Source: Pseudomonas tritici
Lineage (GTDB): Bacteria > Pseudomonadota > Gammaproteobacteria > Pseudomonadales > Pseudomonadaceae
Assembly: GCF_014268275.3 (NCBI RefSeq)
Contig: NZ_CP077084.1
Span: 1,550,001-1,614,000 of the forward strand
DNA: 64,000 nucleotides
Direction of reading: 5' to 3'
Under the pieces are notes generated by a model that had not been told where the DNA came from, searched no databases, and worked only from the letters and a program-made list of their open reading frames with translations. Positions within the stretch are counted from its first letter, which is position 1. The number at the start of each line of letters is the position of its first letter. Both the position numbers and the translations under genes were made by a program. Positions 20,028 to 29,519 of this stretch are shown piece by piece.

Positions 20028-20498
20028 TTATTCACCCATCTGCGATTGCAGGTAGTTTTCCAGGCTGACTTTGTCGATCAGGCCCAGTTGGGTTTCCAGC
20101 CAGTCGATGTGTTCTTCCTGGTCTTCCAGGATATCTTCCAGCAGTTCACGGCTACCGTAGTCGCCGGTCAGTTCGCAGTGAGCGATGGCGGCCTTGAGGT
20201 CGCTGTGGCTCTTGCGCTCAAAACCAAGGTCGCTGCTGATCATTTCCTGGGTGTGTTCGCCGATGTTCAGCTTGCCCAGGTCCTGCACGTTTGGCAGGCC
20301 TTCCAGGAACAGGATGCGCTTGATCAGCGCGTCAGCGTCCTTCATGGCCTTGATCGATTCTTTGTATTCACGCTTGCCCAGCTTTTCCAGGCCCCAATCG
20401 TCGTACATGCGTGCATGCAGAAAGTACTGATTGATCGCGACCAGTTCATTGGCAAGGATTTTGTTGAGTTGCTGGATGACTGAGATGTCGCCTTTCAT
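20028..20498 (-). CDS. bfr: Bacterioferritin subunit, haem-type with broken ferroxidase site
   Basis: Iron-storage subunit of 156 residues, clearly bacterioferritin (MKGD start, [34 protein letters not shown]). The haem ligand Met52 is present. Of the six di-iron ligands of E. coli Bfr (E18, E51, H54, E94, E127, H130), E51 is Ala, H54 is Asp and E127 is Gln; E18, E94 and H130 remain. I checked these codons in the DNA. The subunit should bind haem but not oxidise iron by itself, as described for two-subunit bacterioferritins, so a ferroxidase-competent partner encoded elsewhere is likely. bfd lies just upstream. Confidence 0.92.
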   Translation of the reverse strand: MKGDISVIQQLNKILANELVAINQYFLHARMYDDWGLEKLGKREYKESIKAMKDADALIKRILFLEGLPNVQDLGKLNIGEHTQEMISSDLGFERKSHSDLKAAIAHCELTGDYGSRELLEDILEDQEEHIDWLETQLGLIDKVSLENYLQSQMGE

Positions 20499-20661
20499 GA
20501 CTGGGGTCCTGCCCTGTAATAGCTGTATATAGAGCGGAGTTTGAGCGGCGCAATCCCTAGTGTCAAACCTAAGTTATTGAATAATAAATGAAAATTAATC
20601 GGAATAAGAATGTTTGTGTTCCGCGTCTTGGCGCTAACTAATTGAATTTCGGGCATAAAAA

Positions 20662-20682
20662 AACCGGACACTAAGTCCGGTT
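20662..20682 (-). terminator. Terminator of bfd
   Basis: On the minus strand AACCGGAC / GTCCGGTT with a 5-base loop is followed by a run of seven T. It lies 20 bases after the bfd stop, so bfr must have its own promoter in the AT-rich 20499-20660 gap. Confidence 0.8.
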
Positions 20683-20699
20683 CTCTAAAATATGCCAAA

Positions 20700-20918
20700 T
20701 CAGGCGTGTGTAAATTCTGCTGAATAGGGGAGCGCGGCCTGGGCAGTCTGCAGCTGCGTCAGGGTTTCCCGTACCACTTGCTTGGCGAGGCAAGCACATT
20801 TGCCACACTGGCTGGCAACACCGGTGGTTTCACGTACTTCCTTGTAGCTGCAGCAACCTTCGTAGATTGCTTCGCGGATTTGTCCGTCGGTGACGCCAGT
20901 ACAGAGGCACACATACAT
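20700..20918 (-). CDS. bfd: Bacterioferritin-associated ferredoxin
   Basis: 2Fe-2S protein of 72 residues with the Bfd cysteine pattern C4-x-C6 and C38-x2-C41 (MYVCLCTGVTDGQI, SQCGKC). In P. aeruginosa, Bfd docks on bacterioferritin and reduces its stored iron for release under iron shortage. A Fur box precedes it. The last 15 residues form a tail slightly longer than usual. Confidence 0.94.
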   Translation of the reverse strand: MYVCLCTGVTDGQIREAIYEGCCSYKEVRETTGVASQCGKCACLAKQVVRETLTQLQTAQAALPYSAEFTHA

Positions 20919-20965
20919 AAGGGAGAACCATCGCGGGTTAAGGCTTAAGTGCGATGGATCTTAAT

Positions 20966-20984
20966 GTTAACGAGAATGATTGTC
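20966..20984. promoter_or_regulatory. Fur box before bfd
   Basis: GTTAACGAGAATGATTGTC matches the 19-bp Fur consensus at 14 positions, and an overlapping frame (20972-20990) matches 13. About 50 bases before bfd, as expected for an iron-starvation gene. Confidence 0.75.
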
Positions 20985-21161
20985 AAAGTAGATTCGCCGG
21001 GTATTTGCTGGCATCGCGCCCGCACTGACGAACGGTTTTTTCAGTGTATGATGGCCGGTCTTCACGAAGCGTGACTGCGTCACAGGGCTGTCGCTTATAA
21101 ACGGCAGACTCTGGGCCGGTCCTTTTACTTCAATCGTCACCCTTACATCAGGAGATACCCA

Positions 21162-21764
21162 ATGAGCGTACTCGTCGGCAAACAAGCCCCGGATTTCGAC
21201 GTTCCAGCCGTTCTCGGCAATGGCGAAATCGTTGACAGCTTCAAACTGTCTGAAGCCATCAAAGGCAAATATGGCCTGGTGTTCTTCTACCCGCTGGACT
21301 TCACCTTCGTCTGCCCTTCGGAGCTGATCGCTCTGGACCACCGCATGGACGATTTCAAGGCGCGCAACGTTGAAGTGGTAGCCGTTTCCATCGACTCCCA
21401 TTTCACCCACAACGCCTGGCGCAACACGGCCATCAACGATGGCGGCATCGGCAAAGTCAAATACACCATGGCTGCCGACATGAAACACGACATCGCCAAG
21501 GCCTACGACGTTGAGTCCGAAGGCGGCGTAGCGTTCCGTGGCGCATTCCTGATCGATGACAAGGGCGTTGTTCGCTCCCAGATCATCAACGACCTGCCAC
21601 TGGGCCGTAACATGGAAGAGCTGATCCGCCTGGTCGACGCACTGCAATTCCACGAAGAGCACGGCGAAGTCTGCCCTGCCAACTGGAAAAAAGGCGACAA
21701 AGGCATGAATGCTTCGCCAGAAGGCGTTGCGGCGTACCTGACCGAGAACGCTGGCAAGCTGTAA
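21162..21764 (+). CDS. Typical 2-Cys peroxiredoxin (AhpC/TSA family)
   Basis: Thiol peroxidase of 200 residues. Peroxidatic C51 in FTFVCPSE, resolving C171 in HGEVCPANW, and the GGIG loop that goes with sensitivity to over-oxidation. It reduces hydrogen and organic peroxides, with electrons probably from thioredoxin since no AhpF gene is adjacent. AGGAG lies 8 bases before the ATG. It forms a set with grxD, bfr and bfd for iron and oxidative stress. Confidence 0.93.
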   Translation: MSVLVGKQAPDFDVPAVLGNGEIVDSFKLSEAIKGKYGLVFFYPLDFTFVCPSELIALDHRMDDFKARNVEVVAVSIDSHFTHNAWRNTAINDGGIGKVKYTMAADMKHDIAKAYDVESEGGVAFRGAFLIDDKGVVRSQIINDLPLGRNMEELIRLVDALQFHEEHGEVCPANWKKGDKGMNASPEGVAAYLTENAGKL

Positions 21765-21785
21765 GCCAGTTTCACGGTGAAAAAA

Positions 21786-21816
21786 AAACCGGCCTGAGAA
21801 GGCCGGTTTTTTTATA
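21786..21816 (+). terminator. Terminator of the peroxiredoxin gene
   Basis: AAACCGGCCT / AGGCCGGTTT with loop GAGA followed by T7, 20 bases after the stop codon. Confidence 0.9.
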
Positions 21817-21830
21817 CGCGGGAAACGACT

Positions 21831-21962
21831 GTAGTGAGCGGGCTTGTCCCGCGCTGGGTGGCGAAGCCGCCCCAATAAGGCCACCTCGGTTTCTCAGAAG
21901 TACCGAGGCGCCTGGGTTTGGGGCGGCTTCGCCACCCAGCGCGGGGCAAGCCCGCTCACTAC
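21831..21962. repeat. REP element pair (GTAGTGAGCGGGC type)
   Basis: Long inverted repeat of the second REP class (GTAGTGAGCGGGCTTGTCCC and complement, with GGGTGGCGAAGCCGCCCC inside), between convergent peroxiredoxin and rnt genes. Confidence 0.9.
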
Positions 21963-21976
21963 AAAAGCTTGCGGTG

Positions 21977-22648
21977 TCAGTCGTTGAAGTCTTCCCAGCC
22001 GCCCATCTGCTTCCAGCGGTTGACGATGCCGCAGAACAGCTCGGCGGTCTTCTCTGTGTCGTAGCGGGCCGAATGGGCCTCACGACCGTCAAAGTCGATA
22101 CCGGCTGCCTGGCAGGCCTTCGCCAATACCGTCTGGCCATAAGCCAGGCCCGCGAGGGTCGCGGTGTCAAAGCTGGAGAACGGGTGGAACGGGTTGCGCT
22201 TCATGTCCAACCGCGTCACGGCGGCGTTCAGGAAACCCAGGTCGAAGCTACTGTTATGGCCGACCAGAATCGCGCGTTTGCAGCCATTGGCCTTCAATGC
22301 CTTGCGCACGCCGCGGAAGATATCGGTCAGCGCCGCTTCTTCACTCACCGCCATGCGCAGTGGGTGATCGAGCTTGATCCCGGTGAACTCCAGGGCGGCC
22401 GCTTCGATGTTGGCGCCTTCGAACGGCTCGACACGGAAGAAGTGGGTGTGTTCCGGGAACACAAAGCCCTGTTCATCCATGCCGATGGTGGTCGCGGCGA
22501 TTTCGAGCAGTGCGTCGGTGGCGCAATTGAAACCACCGGTTTCTACGTCGATGACGACTGGCAGATAACCGCGAAACCGCTCGGCCATCGGGTGACGGGA
22601 ACCGCCACCACTGTGCTCATGTTCGTCGTCGTAATGGTCTTCACTCAC
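21977..22648 (-). CDS. rnt: Ribonuclease T
   Basis: DEDDh 3'-5' exoribonuclease of 223 residues that trims tRNA and other stable RNA ends. Exo motifs: [10 protein letters not shown] (Exo I, D and E), [13 protein letters not shown] (Exo II), and [14 protein letters not shown] (Exo III, H and D). The start overlaps the pyrC stop region by 4 nt, so pyrC-rnt form an operon, as in P. aeruginosa. Confidence 0.95.
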   Translation of the reverse strand: MSEDHYDDEHEHSGGGSRHPMAERFRGYLPVVIDVETGGFNCATDALLEIAATTIGMDEQGFVFPEHTHFFRVEPFEGANIEAAALEFTGIKLDHPLRMAVSEEAALTDIFRGVRKALKANGCKRAILVGHNSSFDLGFLNAAVTRLDMKRNPFHPFSSFDTATLAGLAYGQTVLAKACQAAGIDFDGREAHSARYDTEKTAELFCGIVNRWKQMGGWEDFND

Positions 22649-23691
22649 TTGCTTTCCTCCAGCAGGCGCCAGCGCAGTGTTTCACCGGCGCGCAGCGGGA
22701 TAACGGTCAGCTCGCCAAACGGCAGGCTGGCAGGGGCGGTCCAGTCTTCACGAACCAGGGTAATGCGGTCGGTATTTGCCGGCAGGCCGTAGAAGCGCGG
22801 GCCGTTGAGGCTGGCGAACGCTTCGAGCTTGTCCAGGGCATTGCGCTGTTCGAACGCCTCGGCGTACAGCTCGATGGCTGCATAGGCGGTGTAGCAACCG
22901 GCACAGCCGCACGCCGCTTCTTTGGCGTGCTGGGCGTGGGGCGCGGAGTCGGTGCCGAGGAAAAACTTCGGGTTGCCGCTGGTCGCAGCATCCAGCAAGG
23001 CCACCTGGTGGGTGTTGCGCTTGAGGATCGGCAGGCAATAGAAGTGCGGCCGAATCCCGCCCACCAGCATGTGGTTGCGGTTGTACAGCAGGTGGTGCGC
23101 GGTGATGGTCGCGCCGATGTTGGCCGAGGCCTCGGTGACGAACTGAACGGCATCGGCGGTGGTGATGTGCTCGAACACCACCTTCAGGGTCGGGAACAGC
23201 TCGACCACACGGCGCATGTGTTCGTCGATGAAGATCTTCTCGCGATCGAACACGTCCACGTCGCCACGGGTCACTTCACCGTGGATCAACAGCGGCATGC
23301 CGACTTCGGCCATGGCTTCGATGGCTGGCAGGATCTTGTCGATACTGGTCACACCGGAATCGGAGTTGGTGGTCGCGCCCGCCGGGTACAGCTTGGCGGC
23401 GTGCACGAAACCGCTGGCCTTGGCCTCGCGAATTTCTTCGGGCTGGGTGCGGTCGGTGAGGTAGAGCACCATCAACGGTTCGAAGCGGCTGCCGGCCGGT
23501 CGTGCAGCGAGGATTCGCTGGCGATAGGCATCGGCTTGCTCGGCGTTACGCACCGGAGGTACCAGGTTAGGCATGATGATGGCGCGGCCAAAGGTGCGCG
23601 CTACATCGGCCACGGTGTGGGGTAACGCAGCACCATCGCGAAGATGAATATGCCAGTCGTCGGGACGCAGCAGGGTCAGGCGGTCGGACAT
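22645..23691 (-). CDS. pyrC: Dihydroorotase
   Basis: Zinc amidohydrolase of 348 residues (class II, E. coli PyrC type) in pyrimidine synthesis, interconverting carbamoyl aspartate and dihydroorotate. Metal-binding [10 protein letters not shown] near 10-20, carboxylated Lys in [21 protein letters not shown], and [14 protein letters not shown]. The ATG at 23691 gives the family start [10 protein letters not shown]; the upstream frame extension lacks similarity. Confidence 0.95.
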   Translation of the reverse strand: MSDRLTLLRPDDWHIHLRDGAALPHTVADVARTFGRAIIMPNLVPPVRNAEQADAYRQRILAARPAGSRFEPLMVLYLTDRTQPEEIREAKASGFVHAAKLYPAGATTNSDSGVTSIDKILPAIEAMAEVGMPLLIHGEVTRGDVDVFDREKIFIDEHMRRVVELFPTLKVVFEHITTADAVQFVTEASANIGATITAHHLLYNRNHMLVGGIRPHFYCLPILKRNTHQVALLDAATSGNPKFFLGTDSAPHAQHAKEAACGCAGCYTAYAAIELYAEAFEQRNALDKLEAFASLNGPRFYGLPANTDRITLVREDWTAPASLPFGELTVIPLRAGETLRWRLLEESK

Positions 23692-23847
23692 TGGGGATTC
23701 CAGGCGGGTCAATCTGGTGGGAATGCTACCGGAAAAGACTCTTGCAGGCACTCGCTATCAAGTTTTGCAGGAGGCAACCGATAGCCTTTCGTATGCCTTA
23801 TCGATGTATGACGCTTTGAAGTGTTGTAGAAACCAGTGGAGCCTCCC

Positions 23848-24756
23848 GTGCGCCAGCATTATCTAGCCCTGCTCAGTGTGTTCGCCAGCCTGCCTGCGAT
23901 GGCCCTCACGTTCCAGACACGTCTGGAGAATATTGAGTGGAAGGTAGAAGGGGACCAGTTCGAGTGCCGCCTGACCCAGCCGATCACCGACTTCGGTTCG
24001 GGTGAGTTCGTGCGCCGGGCCGGCGAGCAGGCGACGTTTCGTCTCAAAGCCTATAACGGCTCGCTGGGTGCGGGCTCGGCCACGTTGCTGGCCGCCGCCG
24101 CCCCTTGGCAGCCGGGGCGAGGTGATATCAACCTCGGCGCCGTGCGTGCCGGCAGTGGCGATGTCTTGTTCAACAGCTCCCAGGCCCAGGCTGGGCGGCT
24201 GTTCAATGGTTTGCTGGAAGGGCGTAGCCCGACCGTTCGCCATTACGGACGTGAAGGCGGTTACTCGGAAATTCGCCTGTTGCCGGTCAAATTCAACAAG
24301 GCCTACAACGACTATCAGTTGTGCACCACCAAGCTATTGCCGATGAATTACGACCAGGTCAAACAGACCGAAATCGGCTTTCCCGGTGGCGGCATTGAGC
24401 TGGACGCGGCGGCCAAGAAGAAACTCGACGTGATTCTCGCGTTCATGAAAGCCGACCCCACCGTCAACCACATCGAGCTCAATGGCCATTCGGACAACAG
24501 TGGCAACCGCCTGACCAACCGCGATGTCTCGCGCCGCCGCGCCTTGGCGGTGATGGACTACTTCAAAGCCAATGGCGTCCAGGAATCCCAGGTCACCCTG
24601 CGCTTTCATGGCGAAAGCTACCCGCTGGCGCCCAACACCAATGCGGCCAACCGGGCGCGCAATCGTCGGGTCAATATCCAGCTGGAGCGCGTGGCCGCCC
24701 CCGAGAAACCGGCCCCCCAGGCTACGGGCCCGAGCAACCCTGCGCACACGTCATAA
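23848..24756 (+). CDS. motY: Flagellar motor protein MotY
   Basis: Envelope protein of about 302 residues. A signal peptide lies at the N-terminus ([18 protein letters not shown]), then a MotY N-terminal domain beginning [19 protein letters not shown], then an OmpA-like peptidoglycan-binding domain ([36 protein letters not shown]). MotY forms the periplasmic T-ring that supports the stator at the polar flagellum. Position between pyrC and argG equals that of PA3526 (motY). The GTG at 23848 has GGAG 6 bases upstream; a GTG 4 codons earlier is also possible. Confidence 0.88.
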   Translation: MRQHYLALLSVFASLPAMALTFQTRLENIEWKVEGDQFECRLTQPITDFGSGEFVRRAGEQATFRLKAYNGSLGAGSATLLAAAAPWQPGRGDINLGAVRAGSGDVLFNSSQAQAGRLFNGLLEGRSPTVRHYGREGGYSEIRLLPVKFNKAYNDYQLCTTKLLPMNYDQVKQTEIGFPGGGIELDAAAKKKLDVILAFMKADPTVNHIELNGHSDNSGNRLTNRDVSRRRALAVMDYFKANGVQESQVTLRFHGESYPLAPNTNAANRARNRRVNIQLERVAAPEKPAPQATGPSNPAHTS

Positions 24757-24898
24757 AGTGCCAGCATCAGGTGCGACCATCGGTCGCCCGTTCGACATAA
24801 TCTGTCGCTTTATCTTCATTTGCTGTCGCGCCCCTGTAAATTCACGGTTTTGGTCGGTAGAATCGACGCCTTTCCGTACAACCCCGTGGAGTGATGGC

Positions 24899-26116
24899 AT
24901 GGCCGACGTAAACAAGGTCGTTCTCGCGTATTCCGGCGGCCTGGACACTTCGGTGATCCTCAAGTGGCTGCAGGATACTTATAACTGTGAAGTGGTGACC
25001 TTCACCGCTGACCTGGGTCAGGGCGAAGAGGTCGAACCTGCACGTGCCAAGGCGCAAGCCATGGGCGTGAAAGAGATCTACATTGACGACCTGCGCGAAG
25101 AGTTCGTCCGCGATTTCGTCTTCCCGATGTTTCGCGCCAACACTGTCTACGAAGGCGAGTACCTGCTGGGTACTTCCATCGCACGTCCGCTGATCGCCAA
25201 GCGCCTGATTGAAATCGCCAACGAAACCGGCGCTGACGCCATTTCCCATGGCGCTACCGGCAAGGGCAACGACCAGGTACGTTTCGAACTGGGCGCCTAT
25301 GCACTCAAGCCAGGCGTGAAAGTGATTGCTCCTTGGCGTGAATGGGACCTGCTGTCCCGTGAAAAGCTGATGGATTACGCTGAAAAGCACGCGATCCCGA
25401 TCGAGCGTCATGGCAAGAAGAAGTCCCCGTACTCGATGGACGCCAACTTGCTGCACATCTCCTATGAAGGCGGCGTGCTGGAAGACACCTGGACCGAACA
25501 CGAAGAAGACATGTGGAAATGGACCGTCTCCCCGGAGAACGCTCCTGACAAGGCCCAGTACCTGGAACTGACCTACCGCAACGGCGACATCGTCGCGCTG
25601 GACGGCGTCGAAATGACCCCGGCCACCGTACTGGCGACCCTGAACCGTATCGGTGGCGAACACGGCGTCGGCCGTCTCGACATCGTCGAGAACCGCTACG
25701 TGGGCATGAAGTCCCGTGGCTGCTACGAAACCCCGGGCGGCACCATCATGCTGCGTGCCCACCGCGCCATCGAGTCCATCACCCTGGACCGCGAAGTGGC
25801 TCACCTCAAAGACGAGTTGATGCCCAAGTACGCCAGCCTGATCTACACCGGCTACTGGTGGAGCCCTGAGCGTCTGATGCTGCAACAGATGATCGACGCT
25901 TCCCAGGCCCACGTGAACGGCGTTGTGCGCCTGAAGCTGTACAAGGGCAACGTGATTGTGACCGGTCGCAAGTCCGATGACTCGCTGTTCGATGCCAACA
26001 TCGCCACGTTCGAAGAAGACGGCGGCGCCTACAATCAGGCGGACGCAGCAGGCTTTATCAAGTTGAACGCATTGCGCATGCGCATTGCGGCCAACAAAGG
26101 TCGCTCGTTGTTCTAA
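24899..26116 (+). CDS. argG: Argininosuccinate synthase
   Basis: Enzyme of 405 residues condensing citrulline and aspartate with ATP. The P-loop-like [17 protein letters not shown] lies at 7-23, with [16 protein letters not shown] and [17 protein letters not shown] further on. The ATG at 24899 follows GTGGAGTG by a few bases and gives the standard start MADVNKV; the frame is open upstream but overlaps motY. Confidence 0.97.
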   Translation: MADVNKVVLAYSGGLDTSVILKWLQDTYNCEVVTFTADLGQGEEVEPARAKAQAMGVKEIYIDDLREEFVRDFVFPMFRANTVYEGEYLLGTSIARPLIAKRLIEIANETGADAISHGATGKGNDQVRFELGAYALKPGVKVIAPWREWDLLSREKLMDYAEKHAIPIERHGKKKSPYSMDANLLHISYEGGVLEDTWTEHEEDMWKWTVSPENAPDKAQYLELTYRNGDIVALDGVEMTPATVLATLNRIGGEHGVGRLDIVENRYVGMKSRGCYETPGGTIMLRAHRAIESITLDREVAHLKDELMPKYASLIYTGYWWSPERLMLQQMIDASQAHVNGVVRLKLYKGNVIVTGRKSDDSLFDANIATFEEDGGAYNQADAAGFIKLNALRMRIAANKGRSLF

Positions 26117-26135
26117 GTTTGCGCGCGCTGTGAAG

Positions 26136-26168
26136 AATGGCCCCTTGTACAAGGGGCCATTTTTTTTG
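26136..26168 (+). terminator. Terminator of argG
   Basis: AATGGCCCCTTG / CAAGGGGCCATT with a very short loop and T8, 20 bases after the stop codon. Confidence 0.92.
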
Positions 26169-26739
26169 CCTGGGTTTTTGTCGGTACTTGTGGTGTTTAT
26201 AACGCTTAAACATGTGTTGATGTTTTTGGCCGAGGTCTCTCTCAAATGAAGGCCTTGAATGAATTGTTGTTGAAAGTTTGTAGGGGGAATGAATTTTTAC
26301 ATCTGCGTAGGAACTGGTCTTACAGAAAATTCACTCATGTAAGTACCGCGAATATATAAATCGCAGAATGGTCTGTAGGAAATATGGAAGTAAGTGGATA
26401 TGTTGAATGGAACTAAACCGACTCGTTTTTTCTTGCTGGGTTTCTCGGCAGCAGGCCAGAGGCAAGGGGCATTTCCTGAGAGTTACGTGCGGCGCGTTTA
26501 CCCTGCCCCCCATACGCCATGGATATTTCACTCAAAGTATGTAAGTCCCCGGAAAGGTCTGAAAGGATCCATAAAACTGGATACGTCCGAGACGGCGTTT
26601 TTTTGTAGGCCAATTCCTTTATCGCTGTGGGTTGGGTCTCTGCTTGCTAATGCTTGGGGGTGAATGCTATGCCAACTAGTAAACGACTAGGCTATTGTGC
26701 TTGCTCTAAATAATTCGAACAGCGAAATTGGACTTTCTC
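26169..26739. other. AT-rich stretch without a convincing gene
   Basis: About 570 bases of clearly lower GC than the surroundings. A frame at 26400-26663 (ATG after GGAAG) could give an 88-residue peptide, but it shows no domain or Pseudomonas-like codon use. Inverted CTTACA (26319) and TGTAAG (26338) and a GGATCC-containing hairpin before a T7 run (26565-26606) suggest regulatory or RNA content. It probably contains the promoter of the response regulator gene downstream. Confidence 0.4.
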
Positions 26740-27372
26740 ATGAATAAAGTGCTGATCGTGGATGATCATCCCGTCATTCGTCTTGCTGTGCGTATGCTAA
26801 TGGAACGTCATGGTTATGAGGTCGTTGCCGAGACCGATAACGGTGTCGATGCGTTGCAACTTGCGCGTGAGCATATGCCGGACATTGTCATACTGGATAT
26901 TGGGATACCCAAACTTGATGGCCTGGAAGTTATTTGCCGGCTGTCCTCTACCAAACAACCTGCGCCGTTCAAGGTGCTGGTGCTTACGTCCCAGGCCCCT
27001 GGCCATTTTTCCATGCGCTGCATGCAGGCGGGGGCTGCCGGCTACGTGTGCAAGCAACAGGACCTGACCGAGTTGCTGAGTGCGATCAAGGCGGTCTTGT
27101 CGGGCTACAGCTACTTCCCGAACCAAGCGCTGAACTCGGTACGCTCCACCATGGGCAATGCCAGTGAGGCTGATATGGTCGAGCGCCTGTCGGGACGGGA
27201 AATGATGGTATTACAGCAGCTGGCCAGGGGCCGAACCAACAAGGAGATCGCCGACGGCATGTTCCTCAGCAACAAGACCGTCAGCACCTACAAGACACGT
27301 TTGCTGCTCAAGCTGAACGCACGCTCCCTCGTAGACCTGATTGAACTGGCCCAGCGTAACGGCTTGGTATAG
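26740..27372 (+). CDS. LuxR-type response regulator (EvgA/RocA-like)
   Basis: Two-component regulator of 210 residues: receiver domain with D9/D10 pocket (VLIVDDHPVIR) and acceptor Asp in VILDIGIPKLDG, then a LuxR helix-turn-helix (LSGREMMVLQQLARGRTNKEIADGMFLSNKTVSTYKTRL). The small size and IGIPKLDG motif match the EvgA/RocA group, which often controls fimbriae or biofilm genes. No kinase gene is adjacent. The start at 26740 has only a weak ribosome binding site. It follows an AT-rich gap and may be a later insertion between argG and nth. Confidence 0.85.
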   Translation: MNKVLIVDDHPVIRLAVRMLMERHGYEVVAETDNGVDALQLAREHMPDIVILDIGIPKLDGLEVICRLSSTKQPAPFKVLVLTSQAPGHFSMRCMQAGAAGYVCKQQDLTELLSAIKAVLSGYSYFPNQALNSVRSTMGNASEADMVERLSGREMMVLQQLARGRTNKEIADGMFLSNKTVSTYKTRLLLKLNARSLVDLIELAQRNGLV

Positions 27373-27411
27373 AAGAGGGCAGCGCACCACGCATTGCTTG
27401 GATAAACGGCA

Positions 27412-27437
27412 GAAAAAAGCCTCCGTGAGGGAGGCTT
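27412..27437 (-). terminator. Terminator of the PA3496-like gene
   Basis: AAGCCTCC / GGGAGGCTT with loop GTGA and an A-run on the plus strand, giving U-rich RNA for the minus-strand gene. Confidence 0.8.
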
Positions 27438-27456
27438 CCGGCCGTCAACCGCTCGA

Positions 27457-27639
27457 TCAGAGATCGAAGTCGTAATCGGCCAGCTGTTTTTGCAAGCGTC
27501 GTTCTTCCAAAAGGTTGTCGATGGTGCGGCGTTTGCTCAAATTGGTCTTGGCGACCTCTGCCACTGGTGCCTCGGCCACATCGTCATCCGATTCAACGAG
27601 GTCGTCTTCCACTTCCAGTTGTTCTTTGCCAGTGCTCAT
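27457..27639 (-). CDS. Small acidic protein, PA3496 family
   Basis: Acidic protein of 60 residues (LEVEDDLVESDDDVAE) with a conserved basic C-terminal half (RRTIDNLLEERRLQKQLADYDFDL). I recognise it as the PA3496 family, named a putative envelope integrity protein and found next to nth in Pseudomonas. The ATG at 27639 follows GGAG at 8 bases; a GTG three codons upstream would leave almost no spacing. Role unproven. Confidence 0.8.
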   Translation of the reverse strand: MSTGKEQLEVEDDLVESDDDVAEAPVAEVAKTNLSKRRTIDNLLEERRLQKQLADYDFDL

Positions 27640-27746
27640 AAGGTTCACTCCGGGCTAAGACTGCCGTTGGCGCTCCTTATAACGATAATCCATGATCCGG
27701 TAAAAAAGATTTTTTCAATCGACTGATCGAGAAAACCAATGATCCC

Positions 27747-28385
27747 TCAATCGTCGGACGTCTTTTCCTTGTATTCGCACAAGTCTTCGATGCGACAGCT
27801 ACCGCAACGCGGCTTGCGAGCCTGGCAAACATAGCGCCCGTGAAGGATCAGCCAGTGGTGGGAGTCCAGCAGATAGGGCTTGGGTACGAACTTCATCAGC
27901 TGCTTTTCCACCTCCACCACATTCTTCCCGCGGGCGATGCCGGTGCGGTTGCTGACCCGGAATATGTGGGTGTCCACGGCCATGGTCAGTTGCCGGAATG
28001 CGGTGTTGAGCACCACATTAGCGGTCTTACGGCCAACGCCCGGCAGGGCTTCCAGTTCTTCACGGGTTTGCGGCACTTGGCTGCCATGCCGCTCGACCAG
28101 CAGGCGGCACGTCTCGATAACGTTCTTGGCCTTGCTGTTGTACAGGCCAATGGTCTTAATGTACTCCGATAACCCGTCCACACCCAGGGCATAAATCGCT
28201 TCCGGCGTGTTCGCCACGGGATACAGCTTCGCCGTGGCCTTGTTGACGCCGACGTCGGTGGATTGCGCCGACAGGATCACCGCAATCAGCAACTCGAACG
28301 GCGTGGTGTAAGCCAGTTCGGTCTTGGGTTCCGGATTGTCTTCGTGAAGCCTGCGGAAAATTTCCAGGCGTTTTGCGGCGTTCAT
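27747..28385 (-). CDS. nth: Endonuclease III
   Basis: DNA glycosylase/AP lyase of 212 residues for oxidised pyrimidines. Helix-hairpin-helix with catalytic Lys (LEALPGVGRKTANVVLN), catalytic Asp in VDTHIFRVSNR, and a C-terminal 4Fe-4S loop with cysteines spaced C-x6-C-x2-C-x5-C (CQARKPRCGSCRIEDLC). Usual length for the family. Confidence 0.96.
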   Translation of the reverse strand: MNAAKRLEIFRRLHEDNPEPKTELAYTTPFELLIAVILSAQSTDVGVNKATAKLYPVANTPEAIYALGVDGLSEYIKTIGLYNSKAKNVIETCRLLVERHGSQVPQTREELEALPGVGRKTANVVLNTAFRQLTMAVDTHIFRVSNRTGIARGKNVVEVEKQLMKFVPKPYLLDSHHWLILHGRYVCQARKPRCGSCRIEDLCEYKEKTSDD

Positions 28386-28451
28386 GGGGTGGGGCGTTCC
28401 TAGGAGTCAGTCGGCGGGATTGTAGCAATACACACAGCAGGTTTTTGCGGA

Positions 28452-29408
28452 TCAGATGTTGCCATGGGCATCGACTTGGCGCTGCGCCTCGTCGAGGTTA
28501 TGTTGTGCCTCGGCCAGTTGCTGCGCGTCGGCGTTCAAGTCCTGGGCTTTCTTCAATTCCGCACGGCGCATCGCCAGCTGGATTTTGGCGCGTTTCAGGT
28601 CGGCCATATTCATGGTCGTACCGACGGCCTTCGATGCGGTGCCCGGTTCCAGGGTCGCCAGCGCTTGTTCTGCTGCTTCGTACTGCTGCTGCAGGACAAT
28701 CAACTGCGCCTGTTGTTCATAGGTTGGCGGGTGACCGAAAGCCTTCAAGGATTTATGCAGTTGGGCGCGACTCATTGCGACCGTGATTTTGGCTTTTTTT
28801 ATCGCCGCATCCTGTGCGGTACCGACCTCTACAGGTAAAACCGGTACTGAGCGTTTGGCCCGAGCCAGGCGTTCGGCGAGTTTTTGCGCTTCTTCCCGCT
28901 GCAGCCGCGCATTGCGATGTTCATAACGCCGCCTTGCGCGGTCGCGCTTGAGCCCTCGTTCATGGCGTTGCTGATCATTGGCGGCCAGGCCGCCGACAAT
29001 TGGCAATACGGTGGCTGTCGGGCGCATTTCAATGCAGTCTACGGGGCATGGCGCAACGCAGAGGTCGCAGCCGGTGCACTCGTCGATGAGCACGGTGTGC
29101 ATCAGCTTGGCCGCGCCAACAATGGCATCCACCGGGCAGGCCTGGATGCATTTGGTACAGCCGATGCACTCGGCCTCGCGAATATAGGCGATCTGGGCCG
29201 GCGCTTCCCCTCGGCTGGTATCCAGTTCCAGCACTGGCACATGCAGTAGTTGCGCAAGGCCAGCAATGGTCTCCTGTCCGCCAGGCGGGCACTTGTTAAT
29301 CGCCTCGCCTTGAGCAATACCCTCGGCGTAGGGTTTGCAGCCGGGATGCCCGCATTTGCCGCACTGGGTTTGCGGCAGCAGCGCGTCGATACGTTGAATC
29401 AGATTCAT
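28452..29408 (-). CDS. rnfB: RnfB-like ferredoxin, orphan, without membrane anchor
   Basis: Iron-sulfur protein of 318 residues. The N-terminal Fes/4Fe-4S domain starts at once ([30 protein letters not shown]), and two 4Fe-4S clusters follow near 85-135 ([32 protein letters not shown]). The C-terminal half (about 150-318) is helical, rich in Ala, Gln and Arg, and probably coiled. RnfB/RsxB proteins normally begin with a membrane helix and work with RnfA, C, D, G and E; here that helix and all partner genes are missing. It is therefore likely a soluble electron carrier with an unknown partner. metG is upstream, nth downstream. Confidence 0.85.
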   Translation of the reverse strand: MNLIQRIDALLPQTQCGKCGHPGCKPYAEGIAQGEAINKCPPGGQETIAGLAQLLHVPVLELDTSRGEAPAQIAYIREAECIGCTKCIQACPVDAIVGAAKLMHTVLIDECTGCDLCVAPCPVDCIEMRPTATVLPIVGGLAANDQQRHERGLKRDRARRRYEHRNARLQREEAQKLAERLARAKRSVPVLPVEVGTAQDAAIKKAKITVAMSRAQLHKSLKAFGHPPTYEQQAQLIVLQQQYEAAEQALATLEPGTASKAVGTTMNMADLKRAKIQLAMRRAELKKAQDLNADAQQLAEAQHNLDEAQRQVDAHGNI

Positions 29409-29456
29409 GGGGTGATCATTGGCATGCCGTTGAGCGAACGGGCGTGTTGTGGAGTT

Positions 29457-29484
29457 GTAGGAGCCCGGCAAGCCGGGCTCCTAC
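29457..29484. repeat. Short palindromic REP (GTAGGAGCCCGGC type)
   Basis: Near-perfect hairpin GTAGGAGCCCGGC AA GCCGGGCTCCTAC between metG and rnfB. A third REP-like class in this window; it could also attenuate transcription. Confidence 0.8.
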
Positions 29485-29519
29485 AGTAGACCTAATTCGC
29501 TTGCAGCAGGCCCATGGGC

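Noticed and set aside
24842..26245. Minus-strand frame of 467 codons opposite argG
   Set aside because: Shadow of a highly conserved gene; composition typical of antisense frames.
26319..26343. CTTACA and TGTAAG as a GacA box
   Set aside because: The two halves are in the reverse order and wrong spacing compared with TGTAAG-N6-CTTACA.
26400..26663. Possible 88-residue peptide in the AT-rich block
   Set aside because: Fair start site but no similarity or codon bias; kept only as a note on that block.
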